NCBI GenBank assembly: GCA_007922195.1
Contig: ML681981.1
Location: 16,367,089 to 16,431,088 of the forward strand
Direction of reading: 5' to 3'
Length of the DNA stretch: 64,000 bases
DNA from: Podocnemis expansa
Taxonomy: Eukaryota > Chordata > Testudines > Podocnemididae
Part shown: piece by piece, positions 25,338 through 38,005 of the stretch
How positions within the stretch are numbered: position 1 is the first letter of the stretch
Layout: each line of letters begins with the position of its first letter
Notes under the pieces: generated by a model
Seen by the model: the letters and a program-made list of their open reading frames with translations, nothing else
Databases searched by the model: none
What the model was told of the DNA's origin: nothing
Made by a program: the position numbers and the translations under genes

Positions 25338-25823
25338 AGGGTTTAAGCGTTGTGTGCATCTGGCATCCTGTCTGCTCCTTGAGTGCTCTCTGTATTGTCT
25401 GCCATCCACTTGTTAGACTCTCCTGCCCCTGCTGCTTGCCATGTCTGTGCTCACCCTCCGAAATCTTGGCTCCAGCGCTTCTCTGGGGCTGCCGGGGGCT
25501 GGCCGAGCCTTTGGGACCCACGCTGCCCCCAGCCCTGCAGGAGGGGGAAAGAGGTGTTGTGAAGGGCCAGCCCGGGGCACCCCCAAAACAGGGGGGCTCT
25601 GCTCCCCATCAGTGCCAGGGGGCGGGTAAGTGTGGGGGTGCCAGTGGGGCTGCCCCTTCTTGGAGAAGCAGAGCCTGGAGCCAGTTGGGTCCTAATGCTG
25701 GAAGATTTCCACGTCTGGGTGTGCTCACTGCTCCACGTCCATAGGAATGAAGGCCAACTGAGGCACAGCGGTCAGGACTGTGCAGGGAAGGCATTTAACA
25801 GCGGGCTGGTGGTAGCCTCTTGG

Positions 25824-26640
25824 GCAGCTGGGCTAGTGACCGGCCGCTGGAGCAAGAGAGCCCGAACCCAGACCCCGGGCTCTTTCTCCCTGGACGGTTT
25901 CCTGAAGTCAGGCAGTTGAAAAGGCAATGAGAGGGGAGGCAGTCCCTGCAAAGGGGGTGTGAGGGATTCCCTGAGCAGCAAGGTGGTAACTAAAGGAGGA
26001 GGAGACGCCTGGGGCCAGGCGCAGGTGCAGAGTGCAGACTAGCCTGCCTTCCCTGGAATGGGCTCCCTGGGAGTGGGGGGTCTCTGCCCCCAGCCCTCCC
26101 GCTGCACCTGCACTGAGGCTGAAAGCTGCCTCCAGCCTTGGCTGGAAGGAGGTGGGGGAGAGGGCAAGGCTGGGGGCTGCTATCCCCTTCTCTGGCCCCT
26201 TGCTAGGACTCAACATAGGGGACCCTAGCCAGGACTTCCAAATTTCTTCACTTAAATGGCTGGGGCGTGCAGACAGGGGATTCTCATTCACTCAGCTCTG
26301 TGCTGTAATTGAGGGAGGATGAGGAAGGAGTCAGAGGGATTCCTGGGACTTGGGGGGCACAGGCTAAGTGCTGGACACAACCTGCTGGGGTGGAGGCTGC
26401 TGCCCCCAAGTCTCCCACTGCAGCTGTAGAGGCCAAGTCAGTGAAGCTGAAAAAAGCCACCTCCAGCTCTGAAGAAGTCAGGGAAGAAGGGCAGTCCTGG
26501 GGGCTACAGCCGGCTCGGCTGTCCTGCCGCAGCTTGTGGCATGGCACGCAGTGGGCATGGCCGCTGCTGTCCTGCAGGGATGAGAGAGAGAGCGAACAGA
26601 GAAGCACCTCCAAATCACCAACCCTTCACCCTGTCTTGTC
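25824..26640 (+). repeat. Third copy of the GC-rich repeat, in PRKG1 intron 1
   Basis: Segment a (25824-26260) shares GGGCAGCTGGGCTAGTGACC - CTGGAGCAAGAG and CTGCCTTCCCTGGAATGGGCT with the copies at 17-18.6 kb. Segment b (about 26277-26590) shares GGGATTC and AGTCAGTGAAGCTGAAAA, and then ATGGCACGCAGTGGGCATG. Orientation and a-b order are the same as upstream. It begins about 490 bp after the splice donor. Confidence 0.7.
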
Positions 26641-26794
26641 ACACTGGGACCCCTCCTGCCTTGCATGGGGGGGGGGCTCTGCAAGATGTAGGTGGGGTGT
26701 TTGGCCACCAAGGGGGGCACAGGTGTGGGCTTGGCCCCCACATGAAAGCCTCACTATGCCACTGCCTTCTGCCCCACTATAGCCAGTTCTCTTG

Positions 26795-26811
26795 CCCCCC
26801 CCCCCCCCCCC
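26795..26811 (+). repeat. C17 homopolymer
   Basis: Seventeen consecutive C in GC-rich intron sequence. The minus strand is a G17 run that could form a G-quadruplex. Confidence 0.95.
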
Positions 26812-28621
26812 GTGTCCAGCTCTGTGCTGCCTCTTTGGGGCCAGCTCTCCACCGCCTACTGCTCCCCAGCTGACTCTGTGCCGTCTGGGGCCAGCTCTTC
26901 CACTCCCTCCAGTGGGCTCTGTGCTGCTGCCCTCTCCAATGGCTGGCTCGGGGACTGGCTCATTGCCCCCCCTGCCACACTGCATGCCCCGTGGCCAGCT
27001 GTTTGCTGCTGCCCCTGGCCCAACAGGCAAAATTATTGTCTATCCCTGTCTTAGACCGTGAAGGGGGAAAACATTTTCCTGATAACTGTAGTAGTAGAAT
27101 TGCCCATCTATCCTCCCCTCCCCCCTCCAAGAAAGGAAGAAAAAAAACCCTAATTGCAGCTTCATCAGCCTGTCTTTTCCAATGTGATATGTTTGTCTGT
27201 TTTGTTGTGCTCATGTTTTCTGCCCTGAATTTATCCGCATTGCTGAATGATTGACATTTGAACTATAGGAAGCAAAATAGAATTTACTGTCATTATTAAG
27301 GTATACACTTATCTACCACTGATTGGAATTTGCAGTATCTTCTTTTGGAAAATCAGAGCTCATTTCATGTAGCATGCAGAAAGACAAATTTAGTCTCTTG
27401 ATATTTTTCTTTCTTTCCTTTTCTTTTTCCTATATTGCATCACAAGTGTGGATTGTTTAAAAGATCTTACCTCACACAGATCCATAGTATTACTATTTCC
27501 ATAGACCTCTGCATGAGTGCTTTGCATGTTTCCAAGGTTTAAGGATGTACCTAAGCAGTGGAGGCTAGCGTTGTTATTATTTGGGCATCAGGAGGTAGCT
27601 AAGTTTGCACGTCAGGTTTTAATCACAAGCGTCTGGGATACCTAACTTGGATGTAAAAATTGGCCCTGGTTTGTAGTTTAGCAGCCAAGCCTACTGGACT
27701 GCTAAAGGAGATTTAAAATATAAATCCAACACACAACCGCCTCCAAGCTGTATTTCAGTAATCACTGAGGCTGTGTTCAGTTGACAAAACTAAGGAAATT
27801 CTGAGTTGAAAGCTACATTGCATCTACACACTCAGCCAATTATGCCTACGTATTGTAGCGCATGTTACTATGTGCTGCTCGGAAACTCTTGCTCTGTCTA
27901 TGTGCAATCTCAGGGAAAGTGTGTGTTCCTTACTCTTGTTAATTTATTTCCATTCTCAGTAGCCTTTGTCTACACCATTCTGTGTATTAGTACTGTAACT
28001 GGACTGCTGAAAACTTGGCTGTCATCCTGGTCCAGATGTGTAAGTATTTTCTTTAGTGCTGGTAATGCAGCCTCTGCATGTTTCCCCTGCAGTCTGGGGT
28101 GTGAGACGGTGTTGAAAGTTTGGTGGGATAGGTAGAGAACGCAAGTAATCTCAGACAGTGTTTGTAATAGAGGGGCTGCTGATTTTAGAGCAGTTTTTGT
28201 GGCTCAGCTCAGAATGCTTACTCGGCTATCCTGGAGACTGAAATTCTAACCCTACTTTTATCTTAATATAGTAAAATAATTTAATATATTGGTAGATGTC
28301 CCTGTGTATCTAGTGAGGTATGTGGCCTTGTCTACTTGTGCATATCTGGGTTAGGAAAAAGTCATAAGCTGCTTGCTCCCTTGATAATTTATAGGTCTGT
28401 GGTATTTCATTGGATTTTATGGGCTTTGCAGAAATAAACATCACGCAATTAAATTTTTTAAACGATAAAATGAGAAATAGTTAAGTGTGAAAAACGATCA
28501 ACACAAACAAGGTCTTTCTTGTCAAAGAAAAACAAAACTCATCCAAAGCTTTGTGGATAGTGTAATCTAGGGAAATGTGAGTACCTGGTGAGTGAATGAC
28601 AGGTGTGAGGATTTCCTTGTC
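26812..28621. other. PRKG1 intron 1, no further feature seen
   Basis: GC-rich to about 27050, then AT-rich with no exon, RNA gene or mobile element recognised. Confidence 0.5.
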
Positions 28622-29344
28622 AGACAGGCTGTGATCCAAATCAACCAGATTCTGTCCATTTACAAGAAAAATGAGCAGGATCCTGAGTTTGAAGACAACA
28701 TACTGGTTTTAATCAGATTTGCATTTTGAGTAATGCCCTACCTTTCTTAATACTCCTCCTTCATGGGCTTGTGAGCTTTTTCAGAAGGAAAAAGATGCTC
28801 CACTGGCAGTTGCTGTGCTGTTTTGGTTGTCAACAAAACAAATGAAGGTGAAGTGGCAATAAATCTCTTTTGAGCTTTAAATAAAAAAGGGAGATTATCT
28901 ATCTTTGTTTCACACTTGCCATCACATACTATGCAAATTGGTTTAAGTGAGAAAACTGAACTGAGATACTGCATCCTCCATGCAATAGAGTCTTTTTGAC
29001 CACCCAGTAAATTTTGATGGTTTTTGGTGCCATAATCATGAAAAGGCTTGCATATTTTTAAATTCGTGGCTTATATTAAAACATCACATACCGTTTAATT
29101 TATTCTCTGCATGATTATTTAAAAGACACACTTTTTCGTGCTGATATCTAAAGGTTTAGAGTTCAATAGACTAACTTAGAATATTCTCATAGACCATAAG
29201 ATGAGTAGGAATGTGTGTGGGTGGGGCAAATAAGGTATATGAAATAATATCTGCTAAGTAAAGTGCGTAGTCAACACTATAGCTAGTATCTTGAACACAT
29301 AATTGTCTAGTTTCTTTCTGGTTGATTTGGATCACAGCCTGTCT
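28622..29344. repeat. Perfect 28-bp inverted repeat 667 bp apart
   Basis: 28622-28649 (starting AGACAGGCTGTGATCC) is the exact reverse complement of 29317-29344. Similarity stops abruptly at both arm ends. The interior is AT-rich with no transposase. It may be a MITE or deleted DNA transposon, but no target duplication is evident. Confidence 0.8.
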
Positions 29345-31613
29345 AATGTTCTGTTTAATTGTTTGATATGCCCAGACATATTTTTCTTCTCTGTAGCCAT
29401 CAAACTTGTCTCAGTAAGAGTTAAAACGTAGACTTCCTGCTTTTGGGATGTCTTTTTTTTTTTTTTTTTTTCTGGTTGCAATCATTCCAGCTAGTCACAG
29501 GCTGGAAGGCGAGAGGGACCTCATTAAGTCAAATCTGTCTAATGTTTATAGCTGACATTTTCCGTACGGTATGAGCGGCTGGTGAAAGGAGGGAGGGATT
29601 TCTCACAACAACATGGCTTACAAGGGATTATTAGGACCATTTTTTGTATTAGCTCATTTTCCCATGTGGGCACTATGAAATGGGGCACCCCTGCAGTTTT
29701 TGACATGTGGCTATTGTATTCGTTCCAGTTTGTATATGATGTCACATAGAAAAGCCCTTGAAGATTTTGTGTCAATGGAACGGAGCATAAATAAGGAATA
29801 ATATAGGTCTGTTTTTCACTGAAGCCAGATTGAGGGACTGTACCCAGTAGTAACAGATTTGAAAGTTTGCATTTGTAAATTCACTGAAGTGGTTCTTCTT
29901 CTTGGAAAGTGACATAATAGAATAAATATCCCATGAGTAATAAAGAAGTTTACAGATTTAGATTATTGGTTGTGGATATTCCTATTGTTTAACATAAATA
30001 ATGGTTATTAAACCCGTGCAAGCAAGAAATGTGAGCACCTCTTATGTGGTGATACTTTAAAATGCTGTATATGCAGCATAACTTTTATGTCTAAATCTAA
30101 TACAGCAACACAACACTTTTAAAAAGTTCCTCCAAAGTCTGTAGGCCTTGTGTAAAGTCACGTCAAGTTTAGTAGTTGTGGAAATATTTTTGTTTTATTT
30201 TGGATGTAAAGTATGGCGATGTAGAAAGCACTATTTGGAGTTGATAAAAATATTGTCCTATTAGTCCATACGAACTACTTTCTGTGCAAGCATAAAAGCA
30301 ATTGAAATCCAGTTGTGAGAGTCAGAAATAAAACAGTATAATGCACTGTGGTCCCCAAATGCTGACAGGTTCATGTATTCACCTCAGAAGAGGGTACTTT
30401 GCTGGGATCCTTTTATTTAGGGAACAAATAGCAAGAGTGCATTTCTAACCTTTTCAGGCACCTCTTTGTTTAGGTAAGGGTGGGAGACAGATAGAAGTTA
30501 GTTCATACTGTATTTAATTGGTTGCAGTTCTTCAGTCGTTTACGAATCTAACTGTCATGTGGTTTTGAATGACTGTAAACATTCAAATGTAAGAAGATTG
30601 TTGTGTCTCTTTAGGTGGAGAAAGAGACTGTATTTTAAAATGTATCATTCCACAGAGAGTGCTAATCCCATCCTGAAACTATGCACATCTCATCCTATTA
30701 ATTGTTTTAGTGCTGTGTAACCCTTGTAGCACAGGTGTAGCTCTTGTACAATTAGCTGACATCACACTGCTTTAATAAAACCTAAGATTTATTAACATTA
30801 GGTGAAGGGCAACTTGCCCTTTTGATTCACCCAGTTTGGCTCAAGGTTTGCTGCAGTTATTGCATTTTCCTGCAACTGTAGGTAGAAATGCAGTTACATG
30901 TTTAATTTGCTTATTCATTAATAGGCATTTAGGAGAAAATCATGCAAATCCTTTCAGTTCTTCCATGGGCACTAGAACAATTAAGACATCAGTAGGCTCT
31001 TTGGCCAGGAGGCGGTTTAAGGTGCCCTGAGGCTGGTTTGAAGGGTAGCCAAGTTCTGCACGGCAGAAAAGGGGGTTTATAATGGAGACACTAACAAATC
31101 TTCCAACACAGAAGCACTAGCTGCTGCCACTAGAATACAAATGGCAGTTGTCTCTGTCTGTTGGGCCCCATTTCCAGGCTTGTGTCTTTCATTGCTGTTT
31201 CACTGAAGACTAGGATTTGGTGCCCTACTGGGGTGGGCAGAGGGAAGCAGAGTCTGTTGCTATTGTTCTCTTGGCTGCTAAGATCTGGGCACATTTTTGC
31301 CTTGTCTGCTTAGCAATGGAGAAGCTGCACTGTCTCCTAGCAACTGCTCTCTAACATGAAGGTGCTGGTCTTTTTGCCATCTCTAGGTGCCTGCCAATGC
31401 CAGTGTTCAATGCTGTTTGCCCATCAGCCCGGCCACACTCCCGGGCACCTGAATGCTGCTCTCCCACTCACTAGGAAATGAGCAAGGAGTCAAAGCAGCG
31501 TCAGACGCTTGGAGGAGCCAATTATGCAACTCCAGCACTGGCACTAGTGTTTCAAATTGCAGACTGAGTTGTTTAGCTGCTGCTGCCCCATCCCCCTGCT
31601 GTCTCCTGTTAGT
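29345..31613. other. AT-rich intron sequence
   Basis: No exon seen. There is a T run at about 29453-29471, and 29500-29540 weakly resembles the complement of a CR1 3' end. The rest was not recognised. Confidence 0.45.
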
Positions 31614-31621
31614 ATCAGGTG

Positions 31622-31957
31622 CAGGGCCATCCTCGGTGGCTGGAGGGGGTGCAAGTGGGTAGACCATTGTGGGCCCTGTGGATTCACAGCTTGGGGCCAG
31701 TGCTGCTGCCCCCCACCCCCCGCGGTGTCCCAGCAAGCTGAAGGCAAGGGGTGAGATCAGAGTGTGGAGCCAGGCCTCTGGGCTGACCTGTCCCACTCCT
31801 GGGGCCGGAGCAGCTGGCCCCTGGCGGAGTAGGGGTGCAGATCCTGGCCTCTGGGCTGGCCTACCTTGTCCCATGCCCCTGCTCCCAGCATACACGGGGT
31901 GGGGGTCCCCACAGGCTGATCGGCTCTGGGCCCTTCCCTTCCTTAGGGACAGCTCTT
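31622..31957. mobile_element. hAT-type element, CAGGGCCATCC family
   Basis: Starts CAGGGCCATCC and ends GGACAGCTCTT, a decayed inverted repeat. Flanks ATCAGGTG (31614-31621) and ATCCGCTG (31958-31965) match at 6 of 8 positions. The left end is identical to the better-preserved element at 51708-52138. Confidence 0.6.
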
Positions 31958-32272
31958 ATCCGCTGTGATGGGACTCAGCTGCCTGCCTTGCATTAATTCT
32001 TCAACTTCAGCTATTCAGTCGTATGGATGGTGCATGGGATTTACCACCTCCTCCTGCACCTGACGTGGTGGTGGGAAGGCCACCTTGTCTGCCGGCGCAC
32101 TGCAGCTTTAGGACAGAAGGGAGGGTGGAATCCATGGAGCTGTTTGGGAGGGAGGGCAGAACCCAGACTCTCCTATTGCATGCCCCTAAACTCTATATAT
32201 AGAAGGGGAAGAGGGAGAAGCACACAGTGGGCAGCAGAGTAGGTTTCCTAAAGCTAGTATTTCTACCACCAC

Positions 32273-33760
32273 CAGGGCTGGATTAGTGCAGGGGCTACAG
32301 GAACTGTAGTCCCCAGCCCTGGCCTACGGGGGAGCTCCTGGCTGCAGCCCCTGCTTATCCAGCCCTGCTGGCACAGCACCAGCAGAGCTGGGGTGCAGGT
32401 GGAATGGTGCAGGTGCGTGGCTCTGGGGCCAGAGGCTGCAGCAGTCCACAGTGCTCCTGCCCTGCCTCCAGGCCAGGGCTGCAAGCATTTGTCCATAGCG
32501 CCCTCTCCGCAGCCAGCACTCAAGGCAGCCTCTGGGAGTGGCCCTCTCTAGGGCCCACAGTGGTGTGAAGCTGTCATGCTGGGCTCCCTGCCTGTGGCAA
32601 AGGCTGATGTGGCCAGCTTCCTGGGAGCCTAGTTGCAGTGGCGTGAAGTTTCTCTGGGCCCTGGAAGTTCACTGCCAGTGGCTGCCCTGCACAGTAGCTG
32701 GCCCCATCCCTGGAGTTCGGTGGACATGCACTGACTGGCCCCACCCCTGGAGCAGAACTGCTGACCCGGGAGGGAGAGCTGTGGCTGGCTGCGACCTCTG
32801 TTCCCGGGGTCCCAGCCCGCCACGCTCCTAGGCCATTGTGGCAGGGGGAGCTGGGGCTCCAGGAGGAGGGCCTCACCATGAGGGATGCTGGAGGCCTTGC
32901 AAAAATGGGCAGTCCAGGGCCCCTAAATCCAGCCTTATGGGGAGGAGGGGGGAAGCAGTACCCTAGGGCTAGAAGCTGCAGCAGTCCACACTGCTCCGAC
33001 TTTGTCCTGCTCAGTGCCACAGGCCTAGGGTTACCAGATACCACAGCATGGAAAGGAGGAAAGGGACATATGAAAAGGAGGACATTGGAGGATGCTTGGA
33101 GAAAGGGTAATATTAATTTAATATTCTTCTGTTTTTAGGGGGCCCTGGAACACCTCCCCCTAAAAATAGGGTGTTCCAGGGTATTCCAGCATACTTTAAC
33201 ACCTATAAGTAAAAAGCCAGACAAATCACTTATTATTAAAATGCTTGCCCGACGGAGGACATGTCCTCCTTTTGCCTGACATCTGGTAATCCTACCCAGG
33301 CTGGCTGGAGGTGGGGCTGGCCAGTGTATGTCTGCCATGCTCTGGAGGCGGAGCAGCCTCTGGCGACACCTCTCCAGGACTCGTATCATTGTTGGTCATC
33401 ATGTTGTTCCCCTCCCTGTGACCTGGTTGGTGTGGCCAGCCCCCTTGTCGCTCAGGTAAAGCAGCCCAACGTTGTTCTGGGCCTGGGGAGGATGTCACCA
33501 CATGCTGCCACACGTGCTAGCTGGCCCTGCCCCCGGAGCACAGTGGACATGCATCATTCGGGCTGCCTCCTGGGCCAGGACAGCCGGCCCAAGGGTGGGA
33601 GGGGTACAGCCTCTGGTCCCAGGATCATGGCCTACACACACCAGGGCATGGCGATGGGGGCTGGAGCCCCAGGATGAGGTAGTTGGACTTCCAGGCAGAG
33701 GGGGCCCATTGTAGGCACCTCACAGAAGTGGACAGTGTAGAGCCCCTTAATCTGGCCCTG
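32273..33760. mobile_element. Long non-autonomous hAT element carrying a nested element
   Basis: Ends CAGGGCTGGATTA and TAATCTGGCCCTG form the inverted repeats. Flanks ACCACCAC (32265-32272) and ACTACCAC (33761-33768) match at 7 of 8 positions. The GC-rich interior is partly duplicated: GCTGCAGCAGTCCACA occurs near 32436 and 32974, and TGGACATGCA near 32722 and 33543. No transposase was found. A second element lies at 33026-33294. Confidence 0.75.
33026..33294. mobile_element. Nested hAT-like MITE
   Basis: Ends TAGGGTTACCAGAT and ATCTGGTAATCCTA form a 14-bp inverted repeat with one mismatch. Flanks CACAGGCC (33018-33025) and CCCAGGCT (33295-33302) match at 6 of 8 positions. It contains a palindrome, GCCCTGGAACACCT paired with AGGGTGTTCCAGGGT, at about 33142-33176, related to sequence in the element at 3614-3908. 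Confidence 0.7.
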
Positions 33761-33768
33761 ACTACCAC

Positions 33769-36700
33769 CTCAGCTTGGACACATGGGGTATCTGGATGTA
33801 GGGTCGAGGGTGAGGAGGTCCAGGAGACCTGAGCTGTATTGTGGGAAAGCTGGGAGAGAAGGTTGCAATCAGTCAAAGCTCCTTTAAGCTACAAGACTTG
33901 ACCGTTCATTTGTAAGTCAGGCATGCATCAGTATACCAAAACGGTCACATTGTTTCTTTGCTACAGGGGGCCGTGTTTCACTTTCCACACAGTCTCTGTG
34001 TATTTGCAGTGGTGTCTAGGTTGCACTGAAGAAAGACGTCCAGCACTCGCAGCTCCAGGCTGTAGCAGCCTCCCTCCCTTTTCTCTGTCTTCCCAGGCAG
34101 CTGAAGTTTTTCCACAGATATTTTGTCCTTTTAAGGCAAGTAGCCAGAGCTCAGCATTAGATCCCAAATTGAAACAGACTGCACCAGTAATGAGAGAAGC
34201 AACAAGACAACATCCCTCCCTCACCCCCGCAAAGAGCATAACCAAAAAACAATACATCCCCACCCCTGCCCCCAGTCCAAGAACGTTAAAGTCCAGACCC
34301 CAAGCCCATTGTCTCTGGTAAATTACAAACATCCAGGTTCATGCCTGTCTATCTCACAGTCTAGGTAATGCTGCTGACAATGAATTGATAGTAGTAACTA
34401 GGAGAGGTATGGACACCTGAAGATACAGAGCTACCTTAGGCTTACAAGATATTGTTGCAGTGTCTTCCCTTTCTTTCCTTCCTCCTCCAAAAAAGTATAG
34501 TAAAGAATAGAGGAAAATCTATGGAAGAAATCAGGACCTTGTCACAGCCCGGCTCAACACCACAAAAACCAAAGTCCCGCATCTTATCCAAAGTGGAGCC
34601 ACACAAAATTTTGCCCTCAATCCTAATTTCTGCAGGCTAGGAATAGGAATTACCATTCTTATTGCACAAAAACATGTTTTCAAACCTGGCATACAGCCTA
34701 AAGGCTGTTTGTGGCTTCCACATTCCACAGGATGTGTTAGGGTTCAGATTTTTCCAAACGAACACTTGTTTGCTACTGACTGTGCATAATTTGTGTGTGA
34801 GGGGGGAAAAAAAATTGGTCAGACCCAGGTTCTGGGTATGAATTTTGGCAGCACTCTTGTACTGGAGCTCACCAAGGTCTGGATTTCTCTTGTACAGTAG
34901 GACAGATTCTTGTTCTCTGTCCCACAGAATTTAGGTAATCGGGACCCAAAACTAGCAGAATTTAGGCATATCCACACCCTCCCACTGACCCCCATGACCC
35001 AGTTGCCATGACCTCCCCAGCCCTCCTCTGTCTAAATTCAGCCTGATAGAGAGTTACAGGTAGCTTATTTCTCCCCCTTAATGTTTCTATAAGCTCCTTA
35101 ATAAATGGTTTGGTTCTTCTAATTGTTTCTGATCCGGCCCGTTTAAATGTGTAATTTAATAATTATTTCCTAGGACTCACAATGGCAAAAGAAGGACTTT
35201 ATATGCAAGATGGATGCTTAATATAATTGCAAATGCCTGATTGAAAATAAGCTTCATCTAATCAGTGTCAATAGCAGTGTTTTCCTCACTGTCTAACATA
35301 TGAAAACAACAGACATAGCACAGTAAATGTAATAAGAATAGTTGGAGGAACAGGGACGTTAATTATAGAGTGGAGCTAATCATAAGGAAGACTAAACTTT
35401 TATTAGGAATGTATGTTTATGTCACACAATAAGCTTTGCTTATTGTACATAAATGTCACGGGTAAAATGACATGAATTGGGGTAGGTAAGCCTTGTTTAT
35501 AATACATTCACATTTTATTCCCCAGCAATTTAGTGTGAAGGAATTTGTCAAAGCACTGGGAAATCCACAGAGCTCTGCCTAGTGATTTCCAGTGAAAATA
35601 TTACCAGATTTAGGCCTTCTCACATTAAACTGCATGGTCAATAAATTGCCTGTAAATTGTGGAAGTGACACAACTTGAAGCAAAACAAGTTCTGAATTTG
35701 TAAAGGGTACCATAAAATATAGCAATAACCTGGACAAGTCTTAAAATATCCTAAAGTTTCTAATAATTTAGGTTTACATTCTCATCCCATGAAGCTCCTA
35801 TGCACAGAAAAAAAAAATCATGATAATTGCATAACATAGTGTACTGGGCTGTATTTAACATTAAGGTTCTACACAGTTACCTTAAAATAATGCTTTTATT
35901 CTAAATTAAATGGCCATTTCACAATATAACTGTTATAGTAAAAGAGAGTTATTTCCATTTTAATTGTCCACAGTTTTTCAGGTGATAAATAGACCTTGCT
36001 TGAGAAAATATTTGGTATTTTCTACAACAGTCATACCACTGTGGCAGGAAGCCTTACGCCTCAGTATTATACCATTTTAGATAAAGTGAAGTCTTCTGGA
36101 GGGTATGTGGCACACCATTCTAACTATCCAGCCAAATCTGTAAGTTAAGGCTTTGATAGCATTTTTAACTCAAGTCTCTGAAGGAGAGGGAAACTACTGT
36201 CATACCAGAAAAGAAAAATGAGAACTGTGAGTTTGACCCCTTTGGAGTTATTGTTTATGGTAGAACATAACACAGATTAGTCACACTCTGCTAGATGTGT
36301 ATGTGCATGGATAATACCTGTATGAGGAGGCACAACTGATGTTATTGTCATTTTCAGATTTAGTTTGTTGAAAACATTGACTGAATTACGAGTTTCACAT
36401 ATATATCTACAGACAAAGAAACATCTTATATTGGACTTATGTTTTCTTGTCAAATCCACATGTCTTTTTGATTATGTAATTAAAGTTAAACCAGGAGACA
36501 GAAGAATCTTGGGGTAGTATGTGATGTTCTGTGAAACGATTTATGATAGCAGTGGAGGTGAGGGAAAAGCTGGACACAAAACAGAAAACTTAAAATATGT
36601 ATGACAATCAGTAAAGTTTACAGTAGTATCCTGATCTTGCCTTACCCATGCAAGTTGTCCCATTCATGCAATGGGTCAAACTTGCAATTTAGGGGAGTTT

Positions 36701-37463
36701 TGAAGGTCACTGGGATGCAGCAATACTTGGCTGTGTCCCTTTTCCCCAGCCACACGCTGTGTGCTGTGACTTCAAAGAGGAATATTCTGATGATTGCTTA
36801 ATACACCTTCACAGCCTTTTTGTGATGCAGAAATAGTGCAGGATATGGCCCTACTGACATAAGTGAGGACTAATTGACTCAATAATAATTAATAAATCTG
36901 GGTCCTGAAAGTGCCTCATAGGGATTAGGAGAAGGGATCCTCAGGCATTTGAAAGCCAGTTTGCTGTTACTTGTATGGATGAATAGTATTGGAACAAAGA
37001 AGAATTTTTGTGTATGGGTTGACCCTGGGTCTGTTAATTTTACTCACATGAATAAAACTGTTCATCTAAGTAACTTTAGCAGGATTTGGTCCTAATACAA
37101 TTCTAAGCTCACAAAGCCCAGGTTTTGGGGGCTAGTAATAATATGGGGAACAAGAATTGTGTTTTGTAGGGTGACAATGCATCCCAAATTGGGTAGGAGA
37201 GTTCTGAAATGCAGAGTTAAGTCCCAATCCAAGGCTGAATGATTCTGTGGCAGCATCTGTGCTTCCATCCAAGGAAGGGGCATGCCCCTGCTTCCTTCAC
37301 CCCCATGCATGCCCCAACTGAATTTGGGCCAAAATTAAGATTTATTATTTTCTAAATGACAAAACCAAAGAAGAATAAAGGAATTTTTGTACCTAGGCAC
37401 TTGTGTCAGGACTTTTCCCATAAAGCAGGCTTTTCTGGTGTTCTAGTTTGCACCAAAATCAAT
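33769..37463. other. Intron sequence, mostly AT-rich
   Basis: No exon recognised. 33.9-34.7 kb is of mixed composition; 35-37 kb is AT-rich and largely free of repeats I recognise. Traces of an old repeat (TTACTCACATGAATAAAACTG) lie at about 37040. Confidence 0.45.
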
Positions 37464-37471
37464 AGTTTTGA

Positions 37472-37921
37472 CAGGGGCATCGCTGCCCCCCACATAGGTT
37501 TGGGGCCAGACCGGGGATGGGGCCAGAGGGGCGGGGTCAGGGCCATCCCAGGGATGGGGCTGTCACCCCAGGCCCCACTGTTTGCTGGGCTCTGGCAGCC
37601 ACATTTTGGCCCACGGGGTGGGCATGTAGCTGGAGCTCCTCAGGGCCCCAGCCACACGCCAGCCTCTCCGACCTGTCCCACCCCGCCTGTGGGACGGACT
37701 GGCCGGGGGAGGCCCACAAAGGTTGATTGGCCCTGGGCCCCCCCCCCCCCAAGGGACTGCCCTGGGCAGGCTGGCGGAAGCCAAGCCTTGGATCCCTGGG
37801 CCCCAAAGGGAGGCCATGTTGGGCCCGCGGTGGTTGGGTCTCCGATCTCTGGGAGACCTGGGGCACTGGCCCTGAGACTTGGGGCACGAGCCCTCTGTGC
37901 CCAGTGCTAGTGACACCCCTG
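37472..37921. mobile_element. GC-rich hAT element
   Basis: Starts CAGGGGCATCGCT and ends AGTGACACCCCTG as inverted repeats. Flanks AGTTTTGA (37464-37471) and AGTCTTGA (37922-37929) match at 7 of 8 positions. Long frames inside on both strands reflect GC bias and are not genes. Confidence 0.8.
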
Positions 37922-38005
37922 AGTCTTGAGCCATTTGATGCCTTGAACATTCCCTGAAAATTTTCAGTTGATCAGATATTACATTCAAAAGTTATTAGGT
38001 TAGAA

